Assembly (NCBI GenBank): GCA_017405115.1
Contig: JAFRBA010000287.1
Coordinates: 1-26,168 of the forward strand
Length of the DNA: 26,168 nt
Direction: 5' to 3'
DNA from: Kiritimatiellia bacterium
Lineage (GTDB): Bacteria; Verrucomicrobiota; Kiritimatiellia; RFP12; UBA1067
Below the pieces are notes generated by a model, which was not told where the DNA came from, made no database searches, and saw only the letters and a program-made list of their open reading frames with translations. Numbering within the stretch: position 1 is the first letter of the stretch; each line of letters opens with the position of its first letter. This document shows positions 24,373 to 26,168 of the stretch, one piece after another. Both the position numbers and the translations under genes were made by a program.

Positions 24373-26168
24373 ATGAAATCGCGGAGAGTGATTTTGCCGT
24401 ATGTGTATCTGGTGGTCGCAATGGCGATTGCGGCTCCGACGGCTGAGGCGGGCACGTTTATTCGTCCGCAGCATTGCAGCTACAGGTCGTTCATGAAGGA
24501 GCTTGCCGCGACGCGGCGGTTCGCCGACGGCGGCATGGAGCTTCGCTGCTTCACGGTCGGCAACACGATGAATTCCATCGGCGAGCCGTACTGCGAATAT
24601 CCGGTGGTCTGGAAGGCCGAGGGCGTGTACGACTGGGAGACGATCGACCGCGAGTTCCAGGATCTCGTCGACGCCAGCCCGAAGGCGAGGTTCCTCGTTC
24701 TCCTCGACGTCAACACGCCGCCCTGGCTTCAGCGCAAGCTTCGCTACGACAGCTTCAGCGTCGTGTCGCTCGCCGCGTCCGACCCTGACTGGATAAAATA
24801 CACGCTCCCGTGGATAGACGCCTTCGTGGAACACGCCGAGGGAAAGTGGGGCAACCGCGTCGTGGGCTATGTGATGGGCGGCGGCAACTGCACCGAATGG
24901 ACGGAGCTGGACTATCGCGGCGAAGGCTACAAGGCGTTCTCCCATCCGGCACAGGACGCGGCGTGGCGCAAGTGGTGCGCGGCGAAGGGCGTCGACCACG
25001 GCGAGTTTCCCCCGCATGGCTGCGAGCTTGACAGGGCGGCGTTCAAGAACGCCATCTACGACCCCGCCACCGAGGGCGCGAAGATCGACTACTGGAAGTT
25101 CAAGAACGAGAACGTGGCCTCGGCGCTTCTGACGTTCGCCCGCGCGGCAAGGAAGCGCGCGCCCGGCAAGGAGATCGGCGCGTTCTTCGGCTACTACCTC
25201 TTGTGCAACCCGAACATGTACAACTCGTGGAATCACATGGACTACGAGCGCGTGTACGATTCGCCCGACATCGACTTCGTCATCACGCCCGGCAACTACA
25301 AGGGCCGCGCGTGCGGAGGGGGAACAGGCACGCTGCTTGTGCAGGGGTCGCTGACGGTGCGCGGTAAAAGGCTGCTGCACGAGATCGACTTCTGGTCGCA
25401 CGGAGTGCGGCCCGATGGAAAGAACTTCGCGGCGGACTACTTCAAGACCGAGGCTGACGACCTCGCCGGGCAGGCCCGCGAAGCTGCGTTCGCAATCGTG
25501 ACTCATGCGTCGTACTGGTGGTTCGACATGTGGGGCGGTTTCTACGACTCTCCCGCGCTTTTCGACCGCATCAAGAGGCTCGAGCAGATACGCCGCCGCT
25601 TTGCGGACGACACGTCGCCGTCCGCGGCGGACGTGCTCATTGTCGCCGACCCGGAAAGCGCATACGCCACGAACGAGAAAAGCGAGCTGATGCGCGGCTT
25701 CCCGTGGAGCGTGCGCGACGAGATTGCAAAGACCGGCTTCGCGTACGACTGCTACAGTTTCAATGACCTCGGCAAGATAGACCTCTCGCGCTACCGTGTC
25801 GTTGTGTTTCCGGGGCTTTTCGTTATGACGACGACGAAAGAGCGCGTACTGCGCGAGAAGATATGCCGCGATGGGCGCACGGTTGTATGGTATTTCGCGC
25901 CCGGCATCAGCGATGGGAAGACGCTGGACGCAACGCGCGTCGAGCGACTGACGGGATGTCCGTTCGGCGGAGACAAGGTGGCGGAGCGCGATTTTCCTGG
26001 ATGGAAGAGCGTGTATGTTCCGAACTACGAGAAGTCCACTCTTGACGCGGAGCGTTTCGCTTCGCTGCTCAAGAAGGCCGGAGCGCATTCCTATGCTGAC
26101 TATCCGGCCGTGGTGCACGCCAACAAGCGTCTTTTCTCGGTGCATCTGGCGGACGGCGGAAAGCGCAC
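24373..26168 (+). CDS. Secreted GH42-like beta-galactosidase family protein, 3' end outside window
   Basis: The frame from ATG 24373 is open for 598 codons to the end of the window, so the gene is truncated only by the edge. It begins with a signal peptide (MKSRRVILPYVYLVVAMAIA, cleavage near AEAG). Residues about 40-400 read as a clan-A glycosidase barrel: FLVLLDVNTPPWLQRKL, VVGYVMGGGNCTEW with candidate acid/base E175, IGAFFGYYL, and LLHEIDFW with candidate nucleophile E337. From about 415 the pattern matches the GH42 trimerisation domain: ADVLIVADPESAYA, YRVVVFPGLFVMT, DGRTVVWYFAPG. The family hydrolyses beta-galactosides; the exact substrate is open. It lies 18 bases after the DUF4838 gene with AAGGA 10 bases before the ATG, so it continues the operon. 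Confidence 0.82.
   Translation, partial: MKSRRVILPYVYLVVAMAIAAPTAEAGTFIRPQHCSYRSFMKELAATRRFADGGMELRCFTVGNTMNSIGEPYCEYPVVWKAEGVYDWETIDREFQDLVDASPKARFLVLLDVNTPPWLQRKLRYDSFSVVSLAASDPDWIKYTLPWIDAFVEHAEGKWGNRVVGYVMGGGNCTEWTELDYRGEGYKAFSHPAQDAAWRKWCAAKGVDHGEFPPHGCELDRAAFKNAIYDPATEGAKIDYWKFKNENVASALLTFARAARKRAPGKEIGAFFGYYLLCNPNMYNSWNHMDYERVYDSPDIDFVITPGNYKGRACGGGTGTLLVQGSLTVRGKRLLHEIDFWSHGVRPDGKNFAADYFKTEADDLAGQAREAAFAIVTHASYWWFDMWGGFYDSPALFDRIKRLEQIRRRFADDTSPSAADVLIVADPESAYATNEKSELMRGFPWSVRDEIAKTGFAYDCYSFNDLGKIDLSRYRVVVFPGLFVMTTTKERVLREKICRDGRTVVWYFAPGISDGKTLDATRVERLTGCPFGGDKVAERDFPGWKSVYVPNYEKSTLDAERFASLLKKAGAHSYADYPAVVHANKRLFSVHLADGGKR

Noticed and set aside
24031..26145. 704-codon minus-strand frame at the right end
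   Set aside because: Shadow of the DUF4838 and GH42-like genes. The plus-strand frame is open to the window edge with recognisable glycosidase blocks.

Overview
This window looks like a chromosomal segment from a GC-rich, Gram-negative bacterium of the PVC group, most plausibly a gut- or rumen-type Kiritimatiellota or related Verrucomicrobiota. That placement is an inference. It rests on the mix of secreted pectinase-like and DUF4838-type glycan enzymes, a formylglycine-enzyme-like (SUMF1) secreted protein, a very glycine-rich secreted protein, an LA_2272-type surface-repeat protein and a histidine kinase with a long periplasmic domain built of OB-like modules. No rRNA, tRNA, CRISPR array, transposase or phage gene was seen.

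Layout. (1) 204-3831 (+): a GH28-like pectinase and a large secreted glycosidase-like protein. (2) 3887-6667 (+): a cyclophilin, then a tight three-gene unit of surface-repeat protein, DUF1015 protein and DUF2062 membrane protein. (3) 6686-8639 (-): larA-like and larB genes, converging on the previous unit. (4) 8722-11454 (-): a NarL-type two-component system, kinase first. (5) 11564-14947 (+): a 1127-residue Gly-rich secreted protein, divergent from the kinase across a 109-base control region that carries a perfect palindrome. (6) 15163-19179 (+): an AT-richer, accessory-looking segment with two different AAA+ ATPases, each with a C-terminal D-x13-E-x-K nuclease-like motif, flanking a secreted serine hydrolase. 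Both ATPase promoters carry unusual repeats. (7) 19199-26168 (+): a GntR/LacI-like regulator, a small secreted protein, a SUMF1-like protein, a DUF4838 protein and a GH42-like enzyme that runs off the window end.

Regions 1 and 7 read as carbohydrate utilisation loci. Region 7 looks like a regulator followed by a secreted-enzyme operon driven by a near-consensus TTGACA-17-TACAAT promoter. Regions 4 and 5 may form a regulatory pair.

The most striking genome-wide signal is the transcription start architecture. Seven genes have a -10 hexamer ending only 6-9 bases before the start codon and no Shine-Dalgarno sequence, so they are predicted to give leaderless mRNAs. Other genes in the same window have normal leaders with good Shine-Dalgarno sites. 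Many -10 boxes are preceded by TGG, TGA or TGC (extended -10).

All domain names come from reading motifs by eye; no database search was run.
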